From positions 434,001 through 498,000 of the forward strand of contig CBDBDN010000005.1 in the NCBI GenBank assembly GCA_965203855.1: a DNA stretch of 64,000 nucleotides, given 5' to 3'. The position numbers were made by a program, and so were the translations under genes. Every line of letters begins with the position of its first letter. The stretch's first letter is position 1. Positions 50,664 through 59,235 of the stretch are shown here, piece after piece. This stretch comes from Bin87 sp965203855 (GTDB lineage Bacteria; Chloroflexota; Dehalococcoidia; Lucifugimonadales; UBA3495). The notes beneath the pieces were generated by a model that was not told where the DNA came from, searched no databases, and worked only from the letters and a program-made list of their open reading frames with translations.

Positions 50664-51209
50664 ATCAAACCATCGGACAACTCACCGCCGGACAATGCGC
50701 GCCAACCGCTACGCATCAACCTGAAACGCAAGAGTTTCTGGGCACTGCCGGCTATCATCCTAGTTACCGCCGCCTATCAGATTTTCGGCTTTGAGCTGCG
50801 CCTGCCGGTTCCCCAGCACTGGCTACTAAACGCCATCGTTTCCGCAATCAACGACCAGTTCAACGACCGCCGTCTTACCGCCTACATCACGCTGGCCGCC
50901 GGGGCATTCGCCTACTGGATGGCCAGAGAGAACTTCCCCTACATCCTCAAGGAGGCACTGCACATGGGCATCAAAACTTTCATTCGCAATATCCAACAGG
51001 AAGTTGAGGATGAAATCAAAGATGGGCTCAGGGCTGAAGGCCGGGTCGAGGGCCGGGCCGAAGGCCGGGTTGAAGGCCGGGTTGAAGGCCGGGCCGAAAC
51101 TCTCGATGAACTGCGGGCTATGCCGCCGCATGAAGCACTCGCCAGGCTGGGCCATCACAACGGCGACCCGGAGGAGCATTCCGACAACGGCAAGTCGTCG
51201 CAGGGCTAA
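50664..51209 (+). CDS. Membrane protein with EGR-repeat tail; start codon appears to be ATC
   Basis: The frame runs IKPSDNSPPDNARQPLRINL, then hydrophobic FWALPAIILVTAAYQIFGFE and ITLAAGAFAYW, then MGIKTFIRNIQQEVEDEIKD and a repeat RAEGRVEGRAEGRVEGRVEG. The only initiator-like context is ATC at 50664, six bases after GGGAGG; upstream there is a TAA at 50627 and no ATG, GTG or TTG between. The first ATG is inside the protein at 50919, and a second at 50964 has AAGGAGG upstream. The functional product may therefore be the short soluble form from 50964, or the full membrane form from the ATC. Confidence 0.55.
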   Translation: MKPSDNSPPDNARQPLRINLKRKSFWALPAIILVTAAYQIFGFELRLPVPQHWLLNAIVSAINDQFNDRRLTAYITLAAGAFAYWMARENFPYILKEALHMGIKTFIRNIQQEVEDEIKDGLRAEGRVEGRAEGRVEGRVEGRAETLDELRAMPPHEALARLGHHNGDPEEHSDNGKSSQG

Positions 51210-51256
51210 ACCGGGACGCCGGCCAGCGACTGCTGCATCCACAAGGGGCGTTGCAC

Positions 51257-51550
51257 ATGGGCATCAGATCTTTCATTCGCAATATCCAACAGGAAGTTGA
51301 GGATGAAATGCGGGCAGAGCGCAAGGCGGAAGGCCGGGACGAGGGATTTGCCCAAGGCCGGGCGGAAGGGTTTGCCGAAGGCTGGGCCGAGGGGTTTGCC
51401 CAAGGCCAAGCCGAAGTTCTCCAAGAACTCCGGTCTATGCCGCTCCGCGAAGCGCTTACTATGTTGGGCCGCCACGATGCGATCGCCATGCTGGACCGCG
51501 ACGACGGCGAGCCGGAGCATTCCGACAACGGCAAGTCGCCGCAGGATTAA
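51257..51550 (+). CDS. Short EGR-tail protein, tandem duplicate
   Basis: A 97-residue protein from the ATG at 51257 (MGIRSFIRNIQQEVEDEMRA). It duplicates the C-terminal part of the preceding gene, including the context CTGCACATGGGCATC. The repeats here are modified to FAQGRAEGFAEGWAEGFAQG. Both copies end alike (HSDNGKSPQD and HSDNGKSSQG). No membrane segment. Function unknown; the charged repeats suggest a helical rod or oligomerisation element. Confidence 0.6.
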   Translation: MGIRSFIRNIQQEVEDEMRAERKAEGRDEGFAQGRAEGFAEGWAEGFAQGQAEVLQELRSMPLREALTMLGRHDAIAMLDRDDGEPEHSDNGKSPQD

Positions 51551-51637
51551 TCCGGGACGCATCCCGAACAGCAAGCCGGCCGGCGCTGCGACTCGGCAAC
51601 GCCGGCATCTATTGCCACGCTAAGCAGGGGCGTAAGG

Positions 51638-53026
51638 ATGTACTTTTTAGCGACCTACACGCGTCAATTTGCCGCCGCAACCATAGCGGCTTTGCTGTGC
51701 GCCGTGTTGGCTTTAGCCGGGTGTGCGCCGAACCCGGCGGCCCGCGATGCGGATACGCAGGCGGCAATCGCCGATGCGGTGGCAGCAACCATCGCCGCGC
51801 AGCAGACGGCAGCTACGCTCAGCCCGGCCGGCGCAGCGGATGCCGCCGCGCCGACACTGGCGCCGCCCCCGACGCCCATCTCCATAGCAACTCCGACGGT
51901 GGCGCCACCATATCGGCGCAGTTGACTTTAATCGCCCCTACCGCTACTCCGACTGCGGTTCCCACTGCTACACCGCGTCCCACCGCTACTCCGACGCCCC
52001 GCCCTACTTTTACGCCGCTCCCGACGGCTACGCCGACGCGCCGGCCCACCCCAACCCCGGCTTATCGCCCGCCTGCCACTGGCGAACTGCTATTCCGCCC
52101 ATTGGGATAAATGGGGTTTCAAGCCGCTGTACCGCTACGCTTTGACCGGGGGCGACCAGTACGCCGCCGAAAACATGAGCGGCATTGACTACTGTCCCAA
52201 GCAATCCGACCGCTACCGGCTAAACACGCCGGCCCGCTGGGAATCCGAAGTGCGGGAAACGGTGCAGGGCTGGATTGGCAACTCCGTCCACCATCGCAAT
52301 CTGATTAACCCGGCGCACCGGGTGATGCACGCCGGCATCGCAATCGGCAAGTGGAGCACGGCGATGGCGCAAGTTTTCAGCGGCGACTATGTGCGCTGGA
52401 CGCGTACTCCGTCCATATCCGAAGGCCAGTTAAAGTTTGCCGGGGAGTTTATCAATGGCGCTTTCTATGACGATGATGATGATTATATTCTGGCTACACT
52501 GAACTATCATCAGCCGACGCACACTCTTACTCAAGGACAATTGTCCGGCACCTATTGCTTGGCAAGCGACATTAGGGTAGCCCACTTTTATAGACCGCTA
52601 CGGGAAGGGTGGCACTACATTGACGAGGAAACCGGGGCGGAATTCAAAGATCTTACTACTTATACCTATCAGAACAGCCGGTGCGTCAATCCTTACGAAC
52701 TGCCGGCAGACCGTCCGTCGCCGGACTCGGGGGACGCTGCCAGCGCGCAGTACGCCGCAGCAAAAGAACTATCCCTCGCGATGCCGGATGTAGAAAGCAC
52801 TAACTACATAATCGTTGCCGATGAGTTGAGCATCAGCAGCGACGGGTTGCGGTTCACCGTCAAGGTCAATTTATCGCCCGCGCTGTCGCATTATGGCCCC
52901 GGCATCTACACCGTCATTTTATGGGCTAATGTGCCGGATGGGGAAAAGCGCGGCGGCAGCAGCGACCGGGTTGCGGCATACCCCATCTGGTGGCATACCC
53001 AACCGACGGCGGGGCATCCGTACTGA
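51638..53026 (+). pseudogene. CAP/SCP-domain lipoprotein disrupted by two compensating frameshifts
   Basis: The frame starting at 51638 encodes a lipoprotein signal (LLCAVLALAGCAPNPAARDA) and ends at 51925. A Pro/Thr-rich linker (PTATPTAVPTATPRPTATPT) then continues in another frame to 52110. The first frame resumes as ANCYSAHWDKWGFKPLYRYA, GGDQYAAENMSGIDYC and HHRNLINPAHRVMHAGIAIG, a cysteine-rich secretory/CAP domain, and ends at 53026. The two shifts cancel. Either sequencing errors or decay; if intact, it would be a surface-anchored CAP protein. Confidence 0.7.
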
Positions 53027-53193
53027 CTGATGACGGCGGCGGCGGTGCGGGCGCATCCCGCCATCTTTCTGGTATGATGCTGCCGACGACGCGCCCCGCC
53101 CCCGCCGGCCGGCTACGGACTCGGCCCGGCTCAATCCGGTACAATTCCAAAATCTGTTACTGCGGCGGCGCGCCGGCCTATGGAGGCTTGGCT

Positions 53194-54135
53194 ATGACCG
53201 TGATGGTAACCGGCGGCACCGGATTTATCGGCAACCGCATCATCCGCAAGCTGGCGGAACGGGGCGAAAATGTCCTCTGCTTTGACCTGGCGCCGCCCCG
53301 CGCCAGCCTGCAATCTCTGCTGGATCGCATCGCCGTCTATCGGGGCGATGTTACCCGTCTGGACCACCTGCTGGAGGCCGTCCATCAGCACGGAGTTGAG
53401 CGCATCATTCATATGGCGGCGCTGCTGCCGCCCGACACCGAGGAGCGCCCCGCTACCGGAATGGCCGTCAACATTGACGGGACTAACAACATTTTTGAGG
53501 CGGCCCGCTGGGGCGGCGTCAAGCGCGTAGTCTATGCCAGCAGCATCGCCGTGTACGGCATCCAGGATACTTTCGGCGACCGTCCGCTTACTGAGGACGA
53601 CCTGCCGGCGCCCGTCAATGTGTACGGGATGACCAAGGCGGTGAACGACTTCGCCGCCGCGCGTTATCGCGCGCTGCACGGGCTGGACCTGCGGGGCATC
53701 CGCATCTGCACGGTGTTTGGACACGGGCGGGTTACCGGAATGACGGGGATGATTGGCGGCCTGATGATGTCGCTGCCAGCGATTGGGCAGCCGGTAAGTA
53801 TGGATTTTGACCCGCTGGAAGCGTCGCCGATGATCCATGCGGAGGACGCCGCCGAGATATTCGTCCGCGCCGCGCTGGCCGACCGGCTGAACCACAACAT
53901 TTATATCAGCGGCGGAGAGCTGGCGACTATCGCCGATGTGGCCGACATGGTGCGGGGCTACATTCCAGACGCCAGCATCACGACGGGCAACCGTCCCGTT
54001 CCCCATGTGTATCTGGTGGACAACAGCCGGATGATGGCCGATTTAGGCTACGAGCTGCCGCCGCTGCGGATGCGGGTGCTGGATCATATTAACGACGCCC
54101 GCGCCGAGGCCGGGTTGGCGCCGATTGGCGGGTAG
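53194..54135 (+). CDS. NAD-dependent epimerase/dehydratase (extended SDR)
   Basis: A 313-residue extended SDR starting MTVMVTGGTGFIGNRIIRKL with the GGTGFIG motif, catalytic YGMTK (Tyr-x3-Lys) near 149, and IRICTVFGHGRVTGMTGM. Paralogue of 18309-19247, sharing the layout and the ending (YLVDNSRMM, then VLDHINDARAEAGL). Start supported by TATGGAGG upstream; the frame is open further upstream but through non-conserved sequence. Substrate unknown. Confidence 0.88.
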   Translation: MTVMVTGGTGFIGNRIIRKLAERGENVLCFDLAPPRASLQSLLDRIAVYRGDVTRLDHLLEAVHQHGVERIIHMAALLPPDTEERPATGMAVNIDGTNNIFEAARWGGVKRVVYASSIAVYGIQDTFGDRPLTEDDLPAPVNVYGMTKAVNDFAAARYRALHGLDLRGIRICTVFGHGRVTGMTGMIGGLMMSLPAIGQPVSMDFDPLEASPMIHAEDAAEIFVRAALADRLNHNIYISGGELATIADVADMVRGYIPDASITTGNRPVPHVYLVDNSRMMADLGYELPPLRMRVLDHINDARAEAGLAPIGG

Positions 54136-54180
54136 GGCGGCGGAATTTCCATATATCGGGCGCGTGGTCATATTCGCCGT

Positions 54181-54270
54181 CATTCCGGCGCAAACCGGAA
54201 TCTATGCTTGTCGGCTCTATTACCGCAGCAGAGGATTACGACGCCGGATTCCGGCTTGCTCCGGAATGAC
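54181..54270. repeat. Two palindromic repeat elements
   Basis: Cores at about 54182-54201 (ATTCCGGCGCAAACCGGAAT) and 54248-54267 (ATTCCGGCTTGCTCCGGAAT) lie in the gap before the MNT gene. Confidence 0.85.
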
Positions 54271-54291
54271 GAAAAGTTAGACCGCCTAGTT

Positions 54292-54300
54292 TGCTACAAT
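54292..54300 (+). promoter_or_regulatory. Extended -10 promoter, TGCTACAAT
   Basis: TACAAT at 54295-54300 preceded by TG one base away forms an extended -10 element. It would start transcription near 54307, which makes the ATG at 54341 the probable start of the MNT gene rather than those at 54299 or 54302. Confidence 0.45.
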
Positions 54301-54340
54301 GATGGCAAAAGAGCCGGATGCAAGGCGAGGTGATTTTCTG

Positions 54341-54949
54341 ATGAGCAAGAGCATAGAACTCCGCGCCGCGCCGGATGCCATCGGCCAATTTTGTCAGCGG
54401 CGCCGGATCCGGCGGCTGACCCGGCTGGACAAACCGGTGCGCCCTGGCAGCGCGGCGGCGTTTCTGGTGGAGTTTCTGCCGGCCGACATACCGCCGCTGG
54501 CCGAGCTGGCGGCGATGGAGAACGAAATCGCCGGCATCCTGGAACAGCCCGTCGACCTGCATCTGCACATCCGGGGGTTTTGCACCGGCGATATTTCGCC
54601 GCACGGCAAAATCGCCTACGACCGGGCGCACTACATGAAGTTTGACATCCCCAAAGACAAAATCGCCAGGCTCTGTGAGCGGTACGGCGTCAAGCGGCTG
54701 GCTACGATCCAGCATCCGCGGCGCGGTGCCATCATCAACGACAGCGATCTGGACTTTATCGCCGAGTCGGATCCCTATACCGGCGCCGGGAGCGGGGTGG
54801 ACTGGTTTCGTCTATCGGGCGAACTGAACCGGTTACTGAGCTATCCTGTTGACATCCGGCAGGTGGACAACATCGCAGCATGGGAACAGGAAACTGTCAG
54901 CAGAGGCCGGGCCAACAAAGCGGCGGTGTTGTATGAACGACCGCACTGA
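54341..54949 (+). CDS. Double MNT-type nucleotidyltransferase-fold antitoxin, both domains degenerate
   Basis: A 202-residue protein made of two MNT-like halves. Residues 12-75: AIGQFCQRRRIRRLTRLDKP, then PGSAAAFLVEFLPA and AAMENEIAGILEQPVDLHL, which keeps a GS but has lost the DxD. Residues 103-178: IARLCERYGVKRLATIQHP, then NDSDLDFIAES and LSGELNRLLSYPVDIRQV, which keeps DSDLD (134-138) but has lost the GS. Ordinary MntA has a single domain with GSx9-10DxD. Starts at 54341 with GAGG upstream. It overlaps the HEPN toxin gene by 17 bp, so it is the cognate partner. Confidence 0.8.
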   Translation: MSKSIELRAAPDAIGQFCQRRRIRRLTRLDKPVRPGSAAAFLVEFLPADIPPLAELAAMENEIAGILEQPVDLHLHIRGFCTGDISPHGKIAYDRAHYMKFDIPKDKIARLCERYGVKRLATIQHPRRGAIINDSDLDFIAESDPYTGAGSGVDWFRLSGELNRLLSYPVDIRQVDNIAAWEQETVSRGRANKAAVLYERPH

Positions 54950-55268
54950 CGCCGAACTGCGGGACGACATTTTTCAGTACGCCGGGGATGCGCTTGAAAT
55001 GCTCGGCAACTCTACCTACGCGGATTTTCTAAATGACCTCACCCTGCGCTCCGCCATTTTCTATATGGTGGGCGTAATTGGCGAAGCTGCCAGCAAAACA
55101 TCCGCATCCGGACGCCAGCAGTATCCAGGCGAACATTGGCTACGCTTTCGGAGCCTACGGAATATACTGGTTCACGAGTACTACTCGGTGAAACCGGACG
55201 AAATCTACGAAGCGACGACCGCGCATTTGCCGGCGTTCATCGCCGCATTGCAACCCCAAGTCATTTAG
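54933..55268 (+). CDS. HepT-like HEPN ribonuclease toxin
   Basis: A 111-residue all-helical HEPN protein. The catalytic motif is RNILVHEY: Arg76, His81 and Tyr83, an exact Rx4HxY. In studied MntA/HepT pairs the toxin Tyr next to this motif is di/tri-AMPylated by the MNT antitoxin. Earlier segment LRSAIFYMVGVIGEAASK matches the family helix. The gene begins within the MNT gene (17-bp overlap), so expression is coupled. A clear toxin; the question is how a degenerate antitoxin neutralises it. Confidence 0.9.
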   Translation: MNDRTDAELRDDIFQYAGDALEMLGNSTYADFLNDLTLRSAIFYMVGVIGEAASKTSASGRQQYPGEHWLRFRSLRNILVHEYYSVKPDEIYEATTAHLPAFIAALQPQVI

Positions 55269-55293
55269 GATAAGAATAAGGAGGCCAACTATT

Positions 55294-56235
55294 ATGAGCG
55301 TTGCCATCGGGTATGTCCCCGGCGCATTCGGGCAAGGGGGCGACGACCCCAATTTTCTCCGCACCCTGGTGGAGCTGGGCGACCAGTACGAGTACGATTC
55401 CATCTGGCTCAGCGACCGCATTTGCAGCGAAAAGTTCAGCCTGGAGCCGATGGTGGCTCTGTCGCTGGTCGCCGGCTACTCCGACCGCCTCAAGTTTGGC
55501 ACCAGCGTGCTGGCGCTGCCGCTCCGCAACCCCGTAGTGCTGGCCAAGCAGGTGGCTACGCTGGACTGGCTGTCGCAAGGCCGCTTTTTCCCGGCCGTCG
55601 GCCTGGGGCAGGAAGATCCGGACGAGTACGAAGCCTGCGGCGTTCCCAAGGCGGACCGCGCCCGCCGCACGGACGAAGCTATAACGCTGATGCGCCGTCT
55701 GTGGGAAGAGGAATATGTTACCCACGAGGGCGACTTTTTCAGCACGCATAATGTGTCGGTAACGCCGCGCACTTTCCTGAAGCCCTCACCGCCGGTATGG
55801 ATTGGCGGACGCAGCCCGGCGGCGGCCCGGCGCGTCGGCCGCGTCGGCGACGGCTGGCTGGTATCCAGCGCCACGCCCGCCGAAGTGCGCGCCGGCCGGG
55901 AAATCGTCTTTGAAACGGCGCAGCAGTACGACCGGGAGATTGAGGAGGACCATGTTGGCGTCCTTATCGGCTACTACATCAGCGACGACCGGACGGCGGG
56001 AGAGGCCAAATCCGAGCAGTTCGTAACCCGGCACCGGCCCGACGCGCACTTTACCGAGTACTCGGCCATCGGCACCAGTGAGCAGATCGGCGACTTCATC
56101 CAGCAGTACATTGACGCCGGCGGGTTCAAGTTCGTCATCCGGCCCCTGTGCGCCGGCGCCGAGTCTATGGAGCAGCTGGAACAAGCCGGCGCGGAAATAC
56201 TGCCCCGGTTCCACGGCCCGCGCGCCGTCGCATAG
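55294..56235 (+). CDS. Luciferase-like (LLM class) flavin-dependent oxidoreductase
   Basis: A 313-residue TIM-barrel enzyme of the luciferase-like family: MSVAIGYVPGAFGQGGDDPN, then YEYDSIWLSDRICSEKFSLE, LKFGTSVLALPLRNPVVLAK and GRFFPAVGLGQEDPDEYEACG in outline. The KFGTSVLALP segment and PPVWIGGRSPAAARR near residue 165 are typical of F420-dependent members. AAGGAGG precedes the ATG. Substrate unknown. Starts 25 bp after hepT, on the same strand. Confidence 0.92.
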   Translation: MSVAIGYVPGAFGQGGDDPNFLRTLVELGDQYEYDSIWLSDRICSEKFSLEPMVALSLVAGYSDRLKFGTSVLALPLRNPVVLAKQVATLDWLSQGRFFPAVGLGQEDPDEYEACGVPKADRARRTDEAITLMRRLWEEEYVTHEGDFFSTHNVSVTPRTFLKPSPPVWIGGRSPAAARRVGRVGDGWLVSSATPAEVRAGREIVFETAQQYDREIEEDHVGVLIGYYISDDRTAGEAKSEQFVTRHRPDAHFTEYSAIGTSEQIGDFIQQYIDAGGFKFVIRPLCAGAESMEQLEQAGAEILPRFHGPRAVA

Positions 56236-56251
56236 CCGGCAGGAGGCCAAG

Positions 56252-56899
56252 ATGACTACCGCAACCGTTGCCCCTACGGCGGCCCCTGCCGCCGTCAAAC
56301 CCAAGCTACGCGCCGGCATCCGGATGTCGCTGGACGAGTTCCTCGCCCTCGGCGAAACCGACGGCTGCCAGGAACTGGACGACGGAGTGCTTCACATAAT
56401 GCCATCAGCCAGCCCGGATCACCAGTTTTTACAGACCGAATTGATTTGGCATCTGGTGAGCTATTTCAGGGGTTTTCAGGAACCGCCGGCATTGCTGTTC
56501 CCGGATACGACGGTCGTACTGTCCCGGGAGCAGCAGCGCGTACCGGAGCCGGATCTGGCAATTATCCTCAACGAGCGGGCCGGCATAATTGGACGGAGCC
56601 GGATTGAAGGAGCGCCGGACATCGTGGTGGAAATCCTTTCATCCGATCGGATTCGGGATCTAGTGTACAAGCGGCGCATCTACGCCGAGGCCGGCGTCAA
56701 AGAGTACTGGATTGTTGACCCGCGCCACGATACGGTTCTGCCGTTAGCTTTGCAGGACGGGGCCTATGCGGAACGGCAGCCGCTTGGCCCCGGCGACACG
56801 CTGTCCACGCCGCTGCTCCCCGGCCTGGCCATACCGCTGGCCGATCTGTTCCAGCATCGCCGCCGTCCGCACCGGGACGACGCCGCGGACAACGAATGA
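56252..56899 (+). CDS. Uma2-family endonuclease, tandem copy 1
   Basis: A 215-residue Uma2 (DUF820) protein with PD-(D/E)xK-type core: SLDEFLALGET near 26, EPDLAIIL (Asp near 101), PDIVVEILSSDR (Glu near 127), and DLVYKRRIYAEAGVKEYWIVDPR (Lys near 140). The N-terminal Thr/Ala/Pro-rich leader (MTTATVAPTAAPAAVKPKL) is shared by all four copies. This copy is the most divergent in its middle part (residues 36-115). Cellular role of Uma2 proteins is unknown; they are abundant in cyanobacteria and Chloroflexota. Confidence 0.9.
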   Translation: MTTATVAPTAAPAAVKPKLRAGIRMSLDEFLALGETDGCQELDDGVLHIMPSASPDHQFLQTELIWHLVSYFRGFQEPPALLFPDTTVVLSREQQRVPEPDLAIILNERAGIIGRSRIEGAPDIVVEILSSDRIRDLVYKRRIYAEAGVKEYWIVDPRHDTVLPLALQDGAYAERQPLGPGDTLSTPLLPGLAIPLADLFQHRRRPHRDDAADNE

Positions 56900-56948
56900 C
56901 CACAGCAATGACGCCGGACTATCCCAACTGCGCCGGCAGGAGGCCAAG

Positions 56949-57596
56949 ATGACTACCGCAACCGTTGCCCCTACGGCGGCCCCTGCCGCCGTCAAACCCA
57001 AGCTACGCACCGGCATCCGGATGTCGCTGGACGAGTTCCTCGCCCTCGGCGAAACCGACGAGCGCCTGGAACTTTTCGGCGGAGTGCTTTACCTGATGTC
57101 CACACCCACCAAAGACCACCAATTCCTGATGGGGCAGCTGTCATTTCACTTTGAATTGTATCTTGACAGGTTCGAGCAGCCCCCGGCGGAAGTGTACATG
57201 GACATAACCACCATCCTGTCGGTATCGCTGCAAAATGCAGTTGAGCCGGATCTAGTTGTCATCCTCAGCGGGCGCAGCGACATTGGAGGGCGCATCCATG
57301 TTGAGGGCGTGCCGGATATTGCCGTGGAAATCTTGTCATCAGACCGCAGCCATGACCTGGTGTACAAGCGGCGCATCTACGCCGAAGCCGGCGTCAAAGA
57401 GTACTGGATTGTTGACCCGCGCCACGATACGGTTCTGCCGTTAGCCTTGCAGGACGGGGCCTATGCGGAACGGCAGCCGCTTGGCCCCGGCGACACGCTG
57501 TCCACGCCGCTGCTGCCCGGACTCGCCATACCGCTGTCGGAGCTGTTCCAGCACCGCCGCCGTCCGCACCGGGACGACGCCGGGGATAACGAATGA
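56949..57596 (+). CDS. Uma2-family endonuclease, tandem copy 2
   Basis: A 215-residue paralogue with the same start context (GGAGGCCAAGATG) as copy 1. The middle part differs from copy 1 and is close to copies 3 and 4 (LYLMSTPTKDHQFLMGQLSF, TILSVSLQNAVEPDLVVILS). Active-site Asp, Glu and Lys are present. The C-terminal ~90 residues are almost identical in all four copies, so conversion or recent duplication within the array is likely. Confidence 0.9.
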   Translation: MTTATVAPTAAPAAVKPKLRTGIRMSLDEFLALGETDERLELFGGVLYLMSTPTKDHQFLMGQLSFHFELYLDRFEQPPAEVYMDITTILSVSLQNAVEPDLVVILSGRSDIGGRIHVEGVPDIAVEILSSDRSHDLVYKRRIYAEAGVKEYWIVDPRHDTVLPLALQDGAYAERQPLGPGDTLSTPLLPGLAIPLSELFQHRRRPHRDDAGDNE

Positions 57597-57666
57597 CTGC
57601 GCGGAATGAACGAACAAACGCAGCAATGACGCCCGCTTGCCCCAAGTGCGCCGGCCGGAGGCCAAT

Positions 57667-58314
57667 ATGACTACCGCAACCGTTACCCCTACGGCGGCCC
57701 CTGCCGCCGTCAAACCCATGCTACGCACCGGCGCCCGGATGTCGCTGGACGAGTTCCTCGCCCTCGGCGAGACCGACGAGCGCCTGGAACTTTTCGGCGG
57801 AGCGCTTTATCTGATGTCCACACCTACCAAAGACCACCAATTCCTGATGGGGGAATTGTACCTTTATCTTGCGCTGTACCTGAACGGCTTCGCATTGCCC
57901 CCGGCGGAAGTGTATCAGGACATAACCACCATCCTGTCGGTATCGCTGCAAAATGCCGTTGAGCCGGATCTGGTCGTCATCCTCAGCGGGCGCAGCGACA
58001 TTGGAGGGCGCATCCATGTTGAGGGCGTGCCGGATATTGCTGTGGAAATCCTGTCCTCCGACCGCAGCCATGACCTGGTGTACAAGCGGCGCATCTACGC
58101 CGAAGCCGGCGTCAAAGAGTACTGGATTGTTGACCCGCGCCACGATACGGTTCTGCCGTTAGCCTTGCAGGACGGAGCCTATGCGGAACGGCAGCCGCTT
58201 GGCCCCGGCGACACGCTGTCCACGCCGCTGCTGCCCGGACTCGCCATACCGCTGGCTGATCTGTTCCAGCACCGCAGGCGTCCAACCCGGGATGACGCCG
58301 GGGCCAATGAATGA
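57667..58314 (+). CDS. Uma2-family endonuclease, tandem copy 3
   Basis: A 215-residue paralogue with Asp101, Glu127 and Lys140 in the PD-(D/E)xK positions (EPDLVVIL, IAVEILSSD, YKRRIYAE). Start context GGAGGCCAATATG. Nearly identical to copy 4 across its full length and in the spacer that follows. The distance between the starts of copies 2-3 and 3-4 is exactly 718 bp each, so gene plus spacer were duplicated as one unit. Confidence 0.92.
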   Translation: MTTATVTPTAAPAAVKPMLRTGARMSLDEFLALGETDERLELFGGALYLMSTPTKDHQFLMGELYLYLALYLNGFALPPAEVYQDITTILSVSLQNAVEPDLVVILSGRSDIGGRIHVEGVPDIAVEILSSDRSHDLVYKRRIYAEAGVKEYWIVDPRHDTVLPLALQDGAYAERQPLGPGDTLSTPLLPGLAIPLADLFQHRRRPTRDDAGANE

Positions 58315-58384
58315 CTGCGCGGAATGAACGAACAAACGCAGCAATGACGCCCGCTTGCCCGAACTGCGCCGGCCGGAGGCCAAT

Positions 58385-59032
58385 ATGACTACCGCAACCG
58401 TTACCCCTACGGCGGCCCCTGCCGCCGTCAAACCCATGCTACGCACCGGCGCCCGGATGTCGCTGGACGAGTTCCTCGCCCTCGGCGAGACCGACGAGCG
58501 CCTGGAACTTTTCGGCGGAGCGCTTTATCTGATGTCCACACCTACCAAAGACCACCAATTCCTGATGGGGGAATTGTACCTTTATCTTGCGCTGTACCTG
58601 AACGGCTTCGCATTGCCCCCGGCGGAAGTGTATCAGGACATAACCACCATCCTGTCGGTATCGCTGCAAAATGCGGTTGAGCCGGATCTGGTCGTCATCC
58701 TCAGCGGACGCAGCGACATTGGAGGCCGCATCCATGTTGAGGGCGTGCCGGATATTGCTGTGGAAATCCTGTCCTCCGACCGCAGCCATGACCTGGTGTA
58801 CAAGCGGCGCGTTTATGCCGAAGCCGGCGTCAAAGAGTACTGGATTGTTGACCCGCGCCACGATACGGTTTTGCCGTTAGCTTTGCAGGACGGGGCCTAT
58901 GCGGAACGCCCGCCGCTTGGCATCGGCGACACGCTGTCCACGCCGCTGCTGCCCGGACTCGCCATACCGCTGTCGGAGCTGTTCCAGCACCGCCGCCGTC
59001 CGCACCGGGACGACGCCGGGGATAACGAATGA
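58385..59032 (+). CDS. Uma2-family endonuclease, tandem copy 4
   Basis: A 215-residue copy nearly identical to copy 3, differing mainly in the last ~50 residues (RPPLGIGDTLS, then LSELFQHRRRPHRDDAGDNE, the ending of copy 2). This mosaic ending suggests recombination between array members. All catalytic residues are present. Downstream, the spacer (GAATGAACGAACAAACGC) recurs once more before the array ends at about 59090. Confidence 0.92.
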   Translation: MTTATVTPTAAPAAVKPMLRTGARMSLDEFLALGETDERLELFGGALYLMSTPTKDHQFLMGELYLYLALYLNGFALPPAEVYQDITTILSVSLQNAVEPDLVVILSGRSDIGGRIHVEGVPDIAVEILSSDRSHDLVYKRRVYAEAGVKEYWIVDPRHDTVLPLALQDGAYAERPPLGIGDTLSTPLLPGLAIPLSELFQHRRRPHRDDAGDNE

Positions 59033-59159
59033 CTGCGCGGAATGAACGAACAAACGCCGTAATGACGCCCGCTTGCCCGAACTGCGCCGGCATACTATGA
59101 TTGTGCCGTCAACTACCCGTACCCGGCGCGGCATCACCTAGTTACGCCGGGAGCATCTC

Positions 59160-59235
59160 AATCAACCGGGAACCCCTTCTATCAACCGGGAACCCTTCTA
59201 TCACAAGGAGCACTTCCACAAGGAGCATTTCTACT
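59160..59235 (+). repeat. Leader with duplicated 20-bp and 15-bp units, including two Shine-Dalgarno copies
   Basis: ATCAACCGGGAACC-CTTCT occurs twice (about 59160 and 59181), then CACAAGGAGCA(C/T)TTC occurs twice (59202 and 59217). The second AAGGAG lies at proper distance from the ATG at 59236; the first is 15 bp further away. Confidence 0.9.
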
